DNA from: Streptomyces sp. NRRL F-6131
Lineage (GTDB): Bacteria > Actinomycetota > Actinomycetes > Streptomycetales > Streptomycetaceae
DNA: 64,000 bases
Direction of reading: 5' to 3'
Assembly (NCBI GenBank): GCA_000719695.1
Contig: JOHN01000028.1
Location: 1 to 64,000 of the forward strand
Part shown: piece by piece, positions 29,671 through 39,295 of the stretch
Layout: the number at the start of each line of letters is the position of its first letter
How positions within the stretch are numbered: position 1 is the first letter of the stretch
The notes under the pieces: generated by a model
The model's input: only the letters and a program-made list of their open reading frames with translations
What the model was told of the DNA's origin: nothing
Databases searched by the model: none
Position numbers and translations under genes: made by a program

Positions 29671-30848
29671 GCGTAGAAGACACCGAGGTCGTAGCCGTCC
29701 TTGTCGGTGTCGAACTTGATGGTGATGTCGGTGTCCCCGTTGCGCAGGAACGGCGAGATGTCCCAGCGGTTGGAGTCGTAGCCGAAGTTGTTGCGGTTGT
29801 ACGGGTTGCGGACGAACTGGTCCGCCGGGCTCAGCTCCTCGATGGTGGAGTTGAACGCGTCGTTGGAGGCGTGGTTGACGTCCGTGAAGACGGACTCCGG
29901 CCCGGTGGTGGACTTCATCGCCAGGGTGTCGCCGGTCCACTTCAGGTCGCCGTCGTAGACGATGAAGCCGAGCTTGCCGGCGACCGGCCCGGTGGGCGGG
30001 GTCTGCAGCCCGGTGAGGTTGAACTGGCGCTCCGGGCTGTCCGGCAGCTCCACCTGGAAGCCGTCCCAGATGTGGACGTGGCGCAGCGGCTTGCAGTCGT
30101 TCTCGTACGCCACCACGATCGACCAGCCGCCCCAGCTGTGCGGCTTCACCACCGAGTCCATGTTCGCCGCGGTGTAGGTGCCGTTGCCGGCCGCCTTGAC
30201 CAGGTCGGTGATGTCGGCGGAGGCCTGGTAGCTGCTCTCCTCGGTGGTGGTGATGTAGCCGATGGACGGCTGGTCGTTGGCGATGTTCCGGTACTGGTTC
30301 TCGCCCGGGACCTTCAGGTAGATCTCGTCGATCCGGCTCTCCGGCAGCACGGTGTCGCCGATGCCCCGGGTGCCGCCCCAGTACAGCCGGGCGTACTTGA
30401 CCTTGGAGCCCTCCAGCAGCCCGAGGTCGGCCGAGCTCGCCGAGTAGATCTCGTCGCCGAGCGGGCCGACACTGCCCGGATCGATGTTGATGTACTTCAT
30501 CTGGTAGTTGTTGTTGATCGGCCGGCTGCCCGCGCCCGTCCGGGCGTCCACGCACGGCGGCTGCGCCGGGTCGACCGGCGGCTGGGTCTCGTCGCAGGTC
30601 ATCAGGGAGTTGCTGATCCGCGTGACGGACCCGTGGAAGTCACCCTGGAAGCGCGTGGTGAACGGCAGCGGGTTCGAGACGATGGTGTCGGCACGCTGCT
30701 GCGGCCCCTTGGGGCCCGAGCCGCGGGCGTCCGCGACCGGGGCGGAGAGCAGCTGTCCGGCGACGGCGACGACGGCGACGCCCGCGATCCCGGCCCGGCG
30801 GGCGAGCAGACGGACGGCGGCGGCGCGGCTGACGGTGGAGGAGGGCAT
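29637..30848 (-). CDS. Secreted protein of unknown function
   Basis: A 403-residue exported protein. The N-terminal signal (about residues 1-40, with ARRAGIAGVAVVAVAGQLLSAP) probably ends near ADARG. The mature part is beta-rich with FTTRFQGDFHGSVTRISNSLMTC, KYARLYWGGTRG, WGGWSIVVAYEND and KFDTDKDGYDLGVFYAYV. I recall similar sequence as the leading domain of large DUF11-type surface proteins in actinobacteria, but here it stands alone. Function is unknown; adhesion or wall association is only a guess. Three cysteines lie in the mature part. Confidence 0.75.
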   Translation of the reverse strand: MPSSTVSRAAAVRLLARRAGIAGVAVVAVAGQLLSAPVADARGSGPKGPQQRADTIVSNPLPFTTRFQGDFHGSVTRISNSLMTCDETQPPVDPAQPPCVDARTGAGSRPINNNYQMKYINIDPGSVGPLGDEIYSASSADLGLLEGSKVKYARLYWGGTRGIGDTVLPESRIDEIYLKVPGENQYRNIANDQPSIGYITTTEESSYQASADITDLVKAAGNGTYTAANMDSVVKPHSWGGWSIVVAYENDCKPLRHVHIWDGFQVELPDSPERQFNLTGLQTPPTGPVAGKLGFIVYDGDLKWTGDTLAMKSTTGPESVFTDVNHASNDAFNSTIEELSPADQFVRNPYNRNNFGYDSNRWDISPFLRNGDTDITIKFDTDKDGYDLGVFYAYVNLDGSLEG

Positions 30849-30952
30849 GAGGTCCTCTCAGGGGGGAGGGGATTGATCACGCTTATCGGATCACAACGCA
30901 ACGTCACAATCTCCTCACATACCGCCATCGGAGAACGCGGCAACCCAAACGG

Positions 30953-30990
30953 CGGGCCCGCCGTCATCCATTGGAACGACGGCGGGCCCG
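30953..30990 (-). terminator. Terminator of the glutamine synthetase gene
   Basis: A perfect 13-bp stem (CGGGCCCGCCGTC against GACGGCGGGCCCG) and a 12-base loop, about 30 bp after the stop codon at 31023. Confidence 0.65.
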
Positions 30991-31022
30991 GAGGTGCTTG
31001 ACGCGGCGTCAGCCGCCCCGTC

Positions 31023-32384
31023 TCAGAGCACCTGGAGGTTCTTGCGCAGCTCGAACGGGGTGACCTCGGAGCGGTACTCCTCCCACTCCTGCTTCTTGTT
31101 GCGCAGGAAGAAGTCGAACACGTGCTCGCCCAGGGTCTCGGCGACCAGTTCGCTGCGCTGCATCAGGTCGATGGCCTCGCCCAGGTTCTGCGGCATCGGC
31201 TGGATGCCGAGGGCGCGGCGCTCGGCGTCGGTGAGGGCCCACACGTCGTCGTCGGCGCCCGGCGGGAGCTCGTAGCCCTCCTCGATGCCCTTGAGGCCCG
31301 CGGCCAGGGTGACGGCGTAGGCGAGGTAGGGGTTGCAGCCGGTGTCGAGGGAGCGGACCTCGACCCGGGTGGAGCCCTGCTTGCCCGGCTTGTACATCGG
31401 GACGCGGATGAGCGCGGACCGGTTGTTGTGGCCCCAGCAGATGTAGGACGGGGCCTCGCCGCCGGCGCCGGCGGTGCGCTGGGAGCCGCCCCAGATCCGC
31501 TTGTAGGAGTTCACCCACTGGTTGGTGACCGCGGCGGTCTCGGCGGCGTGGCGCAGCAGGCCCGCGATGAAGGAGCGGCCGACCTTGGAGAGCTGGTACT
31601 CGGCGCCCGACTCGTGGAAGGCGTTGCGGTCGCCCTCGAACAGCGAGAGGTGGGTGTGCATGCCCGAGCCGGGGTGGTCGGAGAACGGCTTCGGCATGAA
31701 GCTGGCGTGCACGCCCTGCTCCAGCGCGACCTCCTTCATCACCAGCCGGAAGGTCATGATGTTGTCCGCGGTGGAGAGCGCGTCGGCGTACCGCAGGTCG
31801 ATCTCCTGCTGGCCGGGGGCGCCCTCGTGGTGGGAGAACTCCACCGAGATGCCCATCGACTCCAGCATGGTGATCGCCTGGCGGCGGAAGTCGTGGCCCA
31901 CCCCGCGCGGGGTGTGGTCGAAGTAGCCCGAGTGGTCGGCGGGGATCGGCGCGGTGCCGTCGCCGGGCAGGTTCTTCAGCAGGAAGAACTCGATCTCGGG
32001 GTGGGTGTAGAAGGTGAAGCCCTGGGCGGAGGCCTTCTCGAGGGTGCGCTTCAGCACGAACCGCGGATCGGCGTACGAGGGGGAGCCGTCCGGCATCAGG
32101 ATGTCGCAGAACATCCGGGCGGTGCCCGGGGTCTCCGAGCGCCACGGGAGGATCTGGAAGGTGGTCGGGTCCGGCTTGGCGATCATGTCCGACTCGTAGA
32201 CCCGGGCGAAGCCCTCGATCGCCGAACCGTCGAAGCCGATGCCCTCCTCGAATGCCTGCTCCAGTTCGGCCGGCGCCACCGCCACCGACTTCAGGAACCC
32301 CAGGACATCGGTGAACCACAGCCGGACGAACCGGATGTCACGCTCTTCGAGCGTCCGAAGCACGAACTCCTGCTGCTTGCCCAT
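31023..32384 (-). CDS. glnA2: Type I glutamine synthetase-like enzyme, GlnA2 group
   Basis: A 453-residue protein with the complete glutamine synthetase fold. GFDGSAIEGF lies near the N-terminus. THPEIEFFL and EGAPGQQEIDLRYADAL supply metal ligands, HPGSGMHTHLSLFEG the ammonia and ATP site, and NNRSALIRVP a substrate Arg. The adenylylation signature around the NLYxLP tyrosine is absent; the equivalent region reads ALTDAERRALGIQPMPQNL. In S. coelicolor the orthologous position near glnE and nadE holds GlnA2, reported to be a gamma-glutamylpolyamine synthetase rather than a true glutamine synthetase. That assignment is by context and subtype. Start MGKQQEFV. Confidence 0.88.
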   Translation of the reverse strand: MGKQQEFVLRTLEERDIRFVRLWFTDVLGFLKSVAVAPAELEQAFEEGIGFDGSAIEGFARVYESDMIAKPDPTTFQILPWRSETPGTARMFCDILMPDGSPSYADPRFVLKRTLEKASAQGFTFYTHPEIEFFLLKNLPGDGTAPIPADHSGYFDHTPRGVGHDFRRQAITMLESMGISVEFSHHEGAPGQQEIDLRYADALSTADNIMTFRLVMKEVALEQGVHASFMPKPFSDHPGSGMHTHLSLFEGDRNAFHESGAEYQLSKVGRSFIAGLLRHAAETAAVTNQWVNSYKRIWGGSQRTAGAGGEAPSYICWGHNNRSALIRVPMYKPGKQGSTRVEVRSLDTGCNPYLAYAVTLAAGLKGIEEGYELPPGADDDVWALTDAERRALGIQPMPQNLGEAIDLMQRSELVAETLGEHVFDFFLRNKKQEWEEYRSEVTPFELRKNLQVL

Positions 32385-32522
32385 GGGGACAGTCTCACCT
32401 CTGCTCTTTACGTTCGTGTTACGCCCGGAAACCACCCGACAGCGACTGCTCCCCATCATGGCGGATCACGGCCGCCGGAGGCAGTGGCGACCCCGGCCGA
32501 GACATTGCGTCAGATCGACGAT

Positions 32523-32528
32523 TAGACT
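32523..32528 (+). promoter_or_regulatory. -10 hexamer of a leaderless nadE
   Basis: TAGACT is seven bases before the nadE ATG, with no ribosome binding site between them. Confidence 0.5.
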
Positions 32529-32535
32529 CGGTGCC

Positions 32536-34305
32536 ATGCCCAATCTGCGTCTCGCCCTCTGCCAGACCGACCCCTGGGTCGGTGACATCGCACGCAACAG
32601 CGATGAGGTGGTGCACTGGACCAAGCAGGCCGTCGAGGCCGGTGCCCAGCTGGTCGCGTTCCCCGAGATGGCCCTCACCGGCTACCCGGTCGAGGACCTC
32701 GCGCTGCGCCGCTCCTTCGTCGAGGCGTCGCGGTCCGGGCTGGTCGAACTGGCCGGGCGGCTCGCCGCGGAGGGTCTCGGCGAGGTGCCCGTCGTGGTGG
32801 GCTACCTCGGCCGCTCCGACCAGGCCTCGCCGCGCTTCGGCCGGCCGGCCGGCTCCCCGCAGAACTGCGCCGCGGTGCTGCACCGCGGCGAGGTGACCAC
32901 CCGGTTCGCCAAGCACCACCTGCCGAACTACGGCGTGTTCGACGAGTACCGCTGGTTCGTCCCCGGCGACCAGCTGCCGGTGCTGCGGGTGCACGGGGTG
33001 GACGTCGCGCTGGCGATCTGCGAGGACATCTGGCAGGACGGCGGCCGGGTGACCGCCGCCCGCGAGGCGCAGGCCGGCCTGCTGCTGGTGATCAACGGCT
33101 CGCCGTACGAGCGGAACAAGGACGACGCCCGGCTGGAGCTGGTCCGCCGCCGGGCCGCCGAGGCGGGCTGCGCGCTCGCGTACGTCAACATGGTCGGCGG
33201 CCAGGACGAGCTGGTCTTCGACGGCGACTCGATCGTGGTCGCCCCGGACGGCGAGGTGCTGGCCCGCTCCCCGCAGTTCGAGGAGCACCTGCTGGTGCTG
33301 GACCTCGACCTGCCGGCGGCCAGCAGCGACCACACCGACGGGCTGCTGCTCGCCGACGGACTGCACCTGGTCCGCGCCGAGCTGGACGGCGGACCGGCCG
33401 GGGCGCCCGCCGGCGCCGCGCGGGCCGAGGTCGCACGGGCCGAGGTCGCGCCGCGGCTGAGCGACGAGGCCGAGATCTGGTCGGCGCTGGTCTCCGGCAC
33501 CCGGGCGTACGTCCGCAAGAACGGCTTCCGCTCGGTGCTGATCGGCCTGTCCGGCGGCATCGACTCGGCGGTGGTCGCCGCCATCGCCGTGGACGCGCTC
33601 GGCGCCGAGAACGTGTACTGCGTCTCGATGCCCAGCCGCTACTCCTCGCAGCACTCCCGGGACGACGCCGCCGAGCTGGCCCACCGCACCGGGCTGAACT
33701 TCCGCACCGTCTCGATCGCGCCGATGTTCGACGCCTACATGGGCGCCACCGAGCTCACCGGTCTGGCCGAGGAGAACCTGCAGTCCCGGCTGCGCGGCAC
33801 CCTGCTGATGGCGATCTCCAACCAGGAGGGGCACATCGTGCTCGCGCCCGGCAACAAGAGCGAGCTGGCGGTCGGCTACTCGACCCTGTACGGCGACTCG
33901 GTCGGCGCGTTCGGCCCGATCAAGGACGTCTACAAGTCGCTGATCTTCCGGCTGGCACGCTGGCGCAACGAGGAGGCCGAGCGGCGCGGCGAGGTGCCGC
34001 CCGTCCCGGAGAACACCATCAGCAAGCCGCCGTCCGCCGAGCTGCGGCCGGACCAGAAGGACACCGACTCGCTGCCCGACTACGACCTGCTGGACACCGT
34101 CCTCGACCTGTACGTCGAGGGCGACCAGGGCCGGGACGCGATCGTGGCGGCCGGCTTCGACCCGGCCGTGGTGGACCGGGTGGTCCGACTGGTCGACACC
34201 GCCGAGTACAAGCGGCGGCAGTACCCGCCGGGCCCGAAGATCTCGGTCAAGGGCTTCGGCCGGGACCGCCGCCTGCCGATCACCAACCGTTGGCGCCAGG
34301 GCTGA
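32536..34305 (+). CDS. nadE: Glutamine-dependent NAD+ synthase
   Basis: A 589-residue two-domain enzyme making NAD from deamido-NAD, ATP and glutamine. The N-terminal nitrilase-type glutaminase has its Glu in FPEMALTGYP, Lys in RFAKHHLPNYGVFDEYR and Cys in LAICEDIWQDGG. The C-terminal synthetase carries the pyrophosphatase loop LSGGIDSAVVAAIA and LAPGNKSELAVGYSTLYGD. An Ala/Glu/Val-rich linker with AEVARAEVA joins the domains. Length and order are normal. The ATG is preceded by TAGACT and no ribosome site, so it is probably leaderless. It is divergent from the GlnA2 gene, which consumes glutamate. Confidence 0.95.
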   Translation: MPNLRLALCQTDPWVGDIARNSDEVVHWTKQAVEAGAQLVAFPEMALTGYPVEDLALRRSFVEASRSGLVELAGRLAAEGLGEVPVVVGYLGRSDQASPRFGRPAGSPQNCAAVLHRGEVTTRFAKHHLPNYGVFDEYRWFVPGDQLPVLRVHGVDVALAICEDIWQDGGRVTAAREAQAGLLLVINGSPYERNKDDARLELVRRRAAEAGCALAYVNMVGGQDELVFDGDSIVVAPDGEVLARSPQFEEHLLVLDLDLPAASSDHTDGLLLADGLHLVRAELDGGPAGAPAGAARAEVARAEVAPRLSDEAEIWSALVSGTRAYVRKNGFRSVLIGLSGGIDSAVVAAIAVDALGAENVYCVSMPSRYSSQHSRDDAAELAHRTGLNFRTVSIAPMFDAYMGATELTGLAEENLQSRLRGTLLMAISNQEGHIVLAPGNKSELAVGYSTLYGDSVGAFGPIKDVYKSLIFRLARWRNEEAERRGEVPPVPENTISKPPSAELRPDQKDTDSLPDYDLLDTVLDLYVEGDQGRDAIVAAGFDPAVVDRVVRLVDTAEYKRRQYPPGPKISVKGFGRDRRLPITNRWRQG

Positions 34306-34365
34306 GCTGCTGCTGTCTTCACTTGTTCGCCCTTCGCCTCCGGGCTGAGGCTCAGGGCTCAGGGC

Positions 34366-35412
34366 TCACTGGTAGCGATAGGTGGCGGCCACCGCGAGGT
34401 GGTCGCTGCCGTCGCGCTCCAGGGTCCGCGAGTCGGTGGGCTTCAGCCCGCCCTTGCTCATGATCTGGTCGATCCGGGCCATCGGGAAGGACGCCGGCCA
34501 GCTGAAGCCGAAGCCGTCCCCGGCCGCGCCCTGGGCCGAACGCATCTGCGAGGTGATCGGCGCCAGGCTGCGGTCGTTCATGGTGCCGTTGAGGTCACCG
34601 AGCAGCAGCACCTTCTTGATCGGCTCCGCCTCGATGGCGTCACCGAGCGCCTGGGCGCTGGCGTCCCGCTGGTTGACCGTGAAGCCGCCCTCGGCCCTGA
34701 GCCGGACCGACGGCAGGTGGGCGACGTACACCGCGAGCGGGCCCTTCGGGGTGGTGACCTCGGCCCGGAACGCCCTGGTCCAGCCCATCCCGATGTCCAC
34801 CACCGAGACGTCGCCGATCGGGTACGTGGACCAGAGCCCGACGGTGCCCTCCACCGCGTGGTACGGGTAGCTGTCGGCCAGCCCGGACTCGTAGGCGCGC
34901 AGCGGCCGGCCGGCCAACTCCTGGAGCGCGACGATCTGGGCGCCGGACTTCTCCAGCATCTCGACGGTGCCGCGCGCGTCGCTGTTGGCAGCGGCCACGT
35001 TGTGGCTGACCACGGTGAAGTCGCCGGTGCCGCCGCTCTTGTCGGAGAGCAGGCCGCCGAACATGTTGGCCCAGATCACCACCGGCACCAGCAGCGCGAG
35101 CAGCGCGGTGGCGGAGCGGCGCAGCAGGGCGGGGACGAGCAGCAGCGGCACGGCCAGCCCCACCCAGGGCAGGAAGGTCTCCAGCAGGCTGCCGAGGTTG
35201 CCGACGCTGTTCGGCACCTCGGCGTGGAAGGCCATCAGGGCTCCGGTGAGCAGCGCCAGCACGGCGACCACCAGGCCGCGCCGCCAGGTGTTGCTCCCCC
35301 GGGCGTCCCGGCCCCAGGCCCGCACCCCGAGGAACCCGGCCGGGCGCCGGCCGGATCCCGGGTCGCCGGCCTCTGCCGTGGACACCCGGTCCGCCCTGTC
35401 CGCCTGCGCCAT
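34366..35412 (-). CDS. Membrane-anchored endonuclease/exonuclease/phosphatase-family protein
   Basis: A 348-residue protein. Residues about 45-125 contain three hydrophobic helices (LVVAVLALLTGALMAFHA, WVGLAVPLLLVPALL, ATALLALLVPVVIWANMF). The rest is an EEP fold: FTVVSHNVAAANSD with its Asn, IVALQELAGRP with the metal-binding Glu, LLLGDLNGTMND with Asp/Asn, and GSDHLAVAATY with the final Asp-His. The substrate, a nucleic acid or phospholipid, acts outside the membrane. GGGAG precedes the ATG. The same family sits beside nadE in related genomes as I recall them. Confidence 0.85.
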   Translation of the reverse strand: MAQADRADRVSTAEAGDPGSGRRPAGFLGVRAWGRDARGSNTWRRGLVVAVLALLTGALMAFHAEVPNSVGNLGSLLETFLPWVGLAVPLLLVPALLRRSATALLALLVPVVIWANMFGGLLSDKSGGTGDFTVVSHNVAAANSDARGTVEMLEKSGAQIVALQELAGRPLRAYESGLADSYPYHAVEGTVGLWSTYPIGDVSVVDIGMGWTRAFRAEVTTPKGPLAVYVAHLPSVRLRAEGGFTVNQRDASAQALGDAIEAEPIKKVLLLGDLNGTMNDRSLAPITSQMRSAQGAAGDGFGFSWPASFPMARIDQIMSKGGLKPTDSRTLERDGSDHLAVAATYRYQ

Positions 35413-35640
35413 CCGTGGCTCCCGTCGTTCGCGCCCGCTGCCGGTCCGTGGTGCGCCGCCGCCGGGTGGCGGAGGGCACGCCGGACTGGTGCCGGTTCGT
35501 CGGATTCCCGGCTCAGCCTATGTCGGGACAGACGCCGGTCCGGTGGACCGGGGTTCCGGCGTGGTCCGGTTGGTGAGCCAGACCACTGCGCGTGCGACCG
35601 GGCCGGATCCACCGCCCGGCCTGCACGGATGCCCTTCCGG

Positions 35641-36279
35641 TCAGCCCCGGGCTCCCCGCAGGGCCGGGCCGGCGAGGCCGCCGAGCAGGGCGTCGACCAT
35701 GCGGTCGGCGAGCTGGGGGTCGTCGAGGTCGGAGTCGTCCCAGAGCACGCTGCGGGCGAGGATCGGGCCGAGCAGCAGGTCGCCGAGCAGGTCCTCGTCG
35801 AGGTCGGCGCGCAGCTCGCCCCCGGCGACGCCGCGGCGGACGAGCTCGCGGGCGGCCTCCCGGCGCGGCGCGATCACCCGGGCGCGGTAGGCGGCGTGCA
35901 GCTCGGGCCAGCTGTGCATCTGGCCGAGCGCCGCCTTGAGCACCCAGCGGGACCGCTTGGCCAGGCCGCGCTGCCGCATGTACTCGATCATCGCGACGAG
36001 GTCGCCGCGGATCGAGCCGGTGGACCCGGGGAGCGGTTCCTCCAGCCGGCTGACCATGTCGATCAGCAGCGCCTCCTTGTTGGGCCAGCGCCGGTAGATG
36101 GTGGCCTTGCCGACGCCGGCGGAGGTGGCGATGCCCTCGATGGTCAGTTCCGCCAGGCTGGTGCCGGCCGCCATCAGTTCCTCGACGCCGGCGAAGATCG
36201 CCTGTTCGGCGGCCTCGCTGCGGGGCCTGCCGCGGCGGGGGCCGGTGCAGGGCGGCGCGGCCGTCGGGTCGCTCTTCAT
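35641..36279 (-). CDS. TetR/AcrR-family regulator of the adjacent MFS exporter
   Basis: A 212-residue regulator. The helix-turn-helix is LTIEGIATSAGVGKATIYRRWPNKEALLID (about residues 41-70), where GVGKATIYRRWPNKE is the classic recognition helix. The C-terminal ligand domain resembles the TetR_C_16/33 type. It lies 124 bp downstream of the DHA2 exporter gene on the same strand, so it may be transcribed after it and control it through the repeats at 38169-38240. GGGAGATG precedes the ATG. Confidence 0.85.
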   Translation of the reverse strand: MKSDPTAAPPCTGPRRGRPRSEAAEQAIFAGVEELMAAGTSLAELTIEGIATSAGVGKATIYRRWPNKEALLIDMVSRLEEPLPGSTGSIRGDLVAMIEYMRQRGLAKRSRWVLKAALGQMHSWPELHAAYRARVIAPRREAARELVRRGVAGGELRADLDEDLLGDLLLGPILARSVLWDDSDLDDPQLADRMVDALLGGLAGPALRGARG

Positions 36280-36340
36280 CTCACATCTCCCGGTTGTGGA
36301 GCCCCCGCCCGGAGGGAGGACGGGGGTCGCACGCGCTCGT

Positions 36341-36377
36341 GGGCCCTGTCACCGACGGCTTCCCGGCGACAGGGCCC
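36341..36377 (-). terminator. Possible terminator between the exporter and the TetR gene
   Basis: GGGCCCTGTC pairs with GACAGGGCCC over 10 bp around a 17-base loop, about 25 bp after the exporter stop codon. It could reduce read-through into the TetR gene. Confidence 0.45.
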
Positions 36378-36402
36378 CATTCTCGCTCAGCCCGGCCGCC
36401 GG

Positions 36403-38085
36403 TCAGGCGTCCGCGGCCGCCGTCTTCCGGACCGTCTCGCCGGAGCCGTTCTGCCGCGCCGCGGCCGCCGTCGCGCCGGCCGCGGTTCCGGCGCCGGCCG
36501 GGGTTCCGGAGCCGCCCGGCCCGCCGGGTCCGCCCTGGGCGCCCGCCGGCACCCGGCCGGGCAGCAGCAGGAGGGCGAGCAGGGCGCCGACCGCCGTGAT
36601 GCCCGCGGAGAGTCCGGCCACCACGTGCATCGCGTGGATGAAGGACTCGTTGGCCGGACCGACCAGTTCCCGGCCCCGGTCGCCGAGGTGCGCGGCGACG
36701 GCCAGGGTGGCCTCCAGCGACTCGCCGGCCTTCTCCCGCAGTTCCGGGGTGGGCAGGTGGGACAGGCTGTCGGAGACGCCGTCGCGGTAGACGGTGGAGA
36801 GCACCGCGCCGAGCACCGCGACCCCGAGGGAGCCACCGACCTGGCGGAAGGTGTTGTTGACCGCCGAGCCGGCGCCGGCCTTCTCGCGCGGCAGCGAGCC
36901 CATGATCGACACGGTGATCGGCGGCATGACGTGCGCCATGCCGGTGCCCATCAGCAGGCCGAGCACGACCAGCACCCAGATCGGGGTGGTGGCGTCCAGC
37001 AGCAGGTAGCCGAGGAAGCCGACCGCGATGAACAGCATGCCGACGGCGCAGGTGGCGCGGATGCCGAAGCGGTCGACCACCAGCCGGGCGCGCGGGGCGA
37101 AGACCAGCTGGGCGGCGGCCAGCGGCAGCATCAGCACGCCGGCCTGCAGCGCGCTGTAGCCGCGCACGCTCTGGGTGTAGAAGACGCCGAAGAACGAGAC
37201 GCCCATCAGCGCGAAGAAGACCACGCCGATCACCACGACCGAGGCGCTGAACACCTTGTTGCGGAACCAGCCGACGTCCAGCGCGGGGTGCGCGGTGCGG
37301 CGCTCGAAGAGCACGAAGGCGGTCAGTGCCACCACGCCGACCAGCACCGGGACCCAGGCCGCGGCGGCGGTGAAGTCCGCCAGCTCGCCGCCCTTGATGA
37401 TGCCGTAGATCAGCGCCACCAGGCCGATGATGGAGAGCAGCACGCCGACCGGGTCGAGCCGGCCCGGGTTCGGGTCCTTGGACTCGGGGACCAGCAGCAC
37501 CATCGCGATCACCGCGACGATCACGATCGGGACGTTGACCAGGAAGACCGAGCCCCACCAGAAGTGCTCGATCAGCAGGCCGCCGGTGATCGGGCCGATC
37601 GCGATGGCCAGGCCGACCGCGCCCGCCCAGATGCCGATCGCCTTGGGCTGCTCGGCGCGCTCGAAGACGTTCATGATGATGGCGAGGGTGGCGGGCATCG
37701 CCAGCGCGCCGCCGACGCCCATCAGCGCCCGGTAGCCGATCAGCTCGCCCGGCGTACTGGCCAGGGCGGAGAGCAGCGAGGCGAGGCCGAAGACGACCAT
37801 GCCGGCCAGCAGTGCCCGCTTGCGGCCGAACCGGTCGCCGAGCAGGCCCGAGGTGAACAGCAGCCCGGCGAAGACCAGGGTGTACGAGTTGATCGACCAT
37901 TCCAGGTCGCTCTGGCTGGCGCCGATGCCGGTGGGCGCCGGGGAGGCGATGGTCTTCATCGCCACGTTGAGGATCGAGTTGTCGAGGACGACGACGAGCA
38001 GGGCGAGCACCAGGGTGCCCAGGATCGCCCAGCGGCGGCGGTGGATGGCTTCCGGCACCCGGGGTGGTGCGGCGGCGGTGGTCAT
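36403..38085 (-). CDS. MFS drug exporter, DHA2 family (14 helices)
   Basis: A 560-residue membrane protein with about 14 helices. [18 protein letters not shown] carries the D-x-T/I-x-V-N-V-A motif C of helix 1 of EmrB/QacA exporters. [16 protein letters not shown] is the helix 2-3 loop motif A, and [21 protein letters not shown] is in helix 4-5. It exports hydrophobic or cationic compounds using the proton gradient. The C-terminal 60 residues are a flexible Gly/Pro/Ala tail. GGAAGAAG precedes the ATG. A divergent operator-like region and a TetR gene downstream suggest drug-inducible expression. Confidence 0.9.
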   Translation of the reverse strand: MTTAAAPPRVPEAIHRRRWAILGTLVLALLVVVLDNSILNVAMKTIASPAPTGIGASQSDLEWSINSYTLVFAGLLFTSGLLGDRFGRKRALLAGMVVFGLASLLSALASTPGELIGYRALMGVGGALAMPATLAIIMNVFERAEQPKAIGIWAGAVGLAIAIGPITGGLLIEHFWWGSVFLVNVPIVIVAVIAMVLLVPESKDPNPGRLDPVGVLLSIIGLVALIYGIIKGGELADFTAAAAWVPVLVGVVALTAFVLFERRTAHPALDVGWFRNKVFSASVVVIGVVFFALMGVSFFGVFYTQSVRGYSALQAGVLMLPLAAAQLVFAPRARLVVDRFGIRATCAVGMLFIAVGFLGYLLLDATTPIWVLVVLGLLMGTGMAHVMPPITVSIMGSLPREKAGAGSAVNNTFRQVGGSLGVAVLGAVLSTVYRDGVSDSLSHLPTPELREKAGESLEATLAVAAHLGDRGRELVGPANESFIHAMHVVAGLSAGITAVGALLALLLLPGRVPAGAQGGPGGPGGSGTPAGAGTAAGATAAAARQNGSGETVRKTAAADA

Positions 38086-38168
38086 GGCTTCTTCCCGTCC
38101 GTGGTACGGCGTGGTACTGGCGGGCGTGTCGAACCGCGGCTCCGCGAGCCGCGGCCGTTTCGAGTCGC

Positions 38169-38240
38169 GGGCGTCTCGTAAACCCCCCGCCGAAAGCGTA
38201 GCGGCATTTTCGATACGAGACGACCCCGTTTCGTAAAACA
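38169..38240 (-). promoter_or_regulatory. Candidate TetR operator region of the MFS exporter
   Basis: ATACGAGACG (38213-38222) and CGTTTCGTAA (38227-38236) form an inverted repeat with 8 of 10 positions paired around ACCC. A further half-site, GTCTCGTAAA, lies at 38173-38182. They lie 85-155 bp upstream of the exporter start in an AT-enriched stretch. Confidence 0.5.
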
Positions 38241-38379
38241 TGGGCAAAGAACCCGGTGGCCGATCTCGCACGCCACCCACCCCGCCCCTTTTGCACCCGC
38301 GCCGGGCCGTGCAAGCATGGAGGTGATCCGGGGACGCCGCACGGCGCCACGAGACGACAACCCTTCAGGAGCCTGTTCG

Positions 38380-39249
38380 ATGAACGCTTCTTCGCCTTCG
38401 CCTGCCCAGAGCCAGGCGTCGACCGCGACCCTCTACGGAGGGGTCACCACCCGCCGCGTCACCGTCCGCGACCTCGCCGCCGCCAAGCAGCGCGGCGAGA
38501 AGTGGTCGATGCTGACCGCCTACGACGCCCTCACCGCCGGCGTCTTCGACGAGGCCGGCACGCCCGTCCTGCTGGTCGGCGACTCCGCCGGCAACTGCCA
38601 CCTCGGCTACGAGACCACCGTCCCGGTGACCATGGATCAGATGGTCATGCTGGCCGGAGCGGTCGTCCGGGGCACCAAGCGGGCCATGATCGTCGCCGAC
38701 CTGCCGTTCGGCTCCTACCAGGAGTCCCCGGCCCAGGCGATGCACAACGCGGTCCGGCTGATGAAGGACGCCGGGGTCGGCGCGGTCAAGCTGGAGGGCG
38801 GCGAGCGCAGCGCCCGCTCGATCGAGCTGCTGGTCGAGGCCGGCATCCCGGTCATGGCGCACATCGGGCTCACCCCGCAGTCCGTCCACGCGCTGGGCGG
38901 CTACCCCGTCCAGGGCCGCGGCGACGAGGCCGCGCACCAGCTGCTGCGCGACGCCAAGGCGGTGCAGCAGGCCGGCGCCTTCTCGGTCGTCCTGGAGGCC
39001 GTGCCCGCCGAGCTGGCCAAGCAGGTCACCGAGCAGCTCGCGATCCCCACCGTCGGCATCGGCGCCGGGGTGGACTGCGACGCCCAGGTCCTGGTCTGGA
39101 CCGACTTCGCCGGCATGACCGCGGGCCGGGTGCCCAAGTTCGTCAAGCAGTACGCCGACCTGCGGGCCGTCCTCGGCGACGCCGCCCGCGCGTTCGCCGA
39201 GGACGTCCGCGGCGGGGAGTTCCCGGCGCCGGAGCACACCTTCCACTGA
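38380..39249 (+). CDS. panB: 3-methyl-2-oxobutanoate hydroxymethyltransferase
   Basis: A 289-residue first enzyme of pantothenate synthesis; it adds a hydroxymethyl group from methylene-tetrahydrofolate to alpha-ketoisovalerate. Seen: [37 protein letters not shown] with the metal-binding Asp, [19 protein letters not shown], and [20 protein letters not shown], all standard PanB blocks. Some 25 variable residues precede the core. ATG at 38380 follows AGGAG (38367-38371); the frame is open 21 codons further but without a ribosome site. No panC or panD is adjacent. Confidence 0.95.
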   Translation: MNASSPSPAQSQASTATLYGGVTTRRVTVRDLAAAKQRGEKWSMLTAYDALTAGVFDEAGTPVLLVGDSAGNCHLGYETTVPVTMDQMVMLAGAVVRGTKRAMIVADLPFGSYQESPAQAMHNAVRLMKDAGVGAVKLEGGERSARSIELLVEAGIPVMAHIGLTPQSVHALGGYPVQGRGDEAAHQLLRDAKAVQQAGAFSVVLEAVPAELAKQVTEQLAIPTVGIGAGVDCDAQVLVWTDFAGMTAGRVPKFVKQYADLRAVLGDAARAFAEDVRGGEFPAPEHTFH

Positions 39250-39295
39250 CGCCCGCCCGTCACCGGGACCCGGCCACGGCCGGGCCGGGCCCCGG

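Noticed and set aside
34399..38181. A 1260-codon plus-strand frame over the EEP, TetR and MFS genes
   Set aside because: It crosses three unrelated minus-strand genes with clear motifs and has no recognisable domain.
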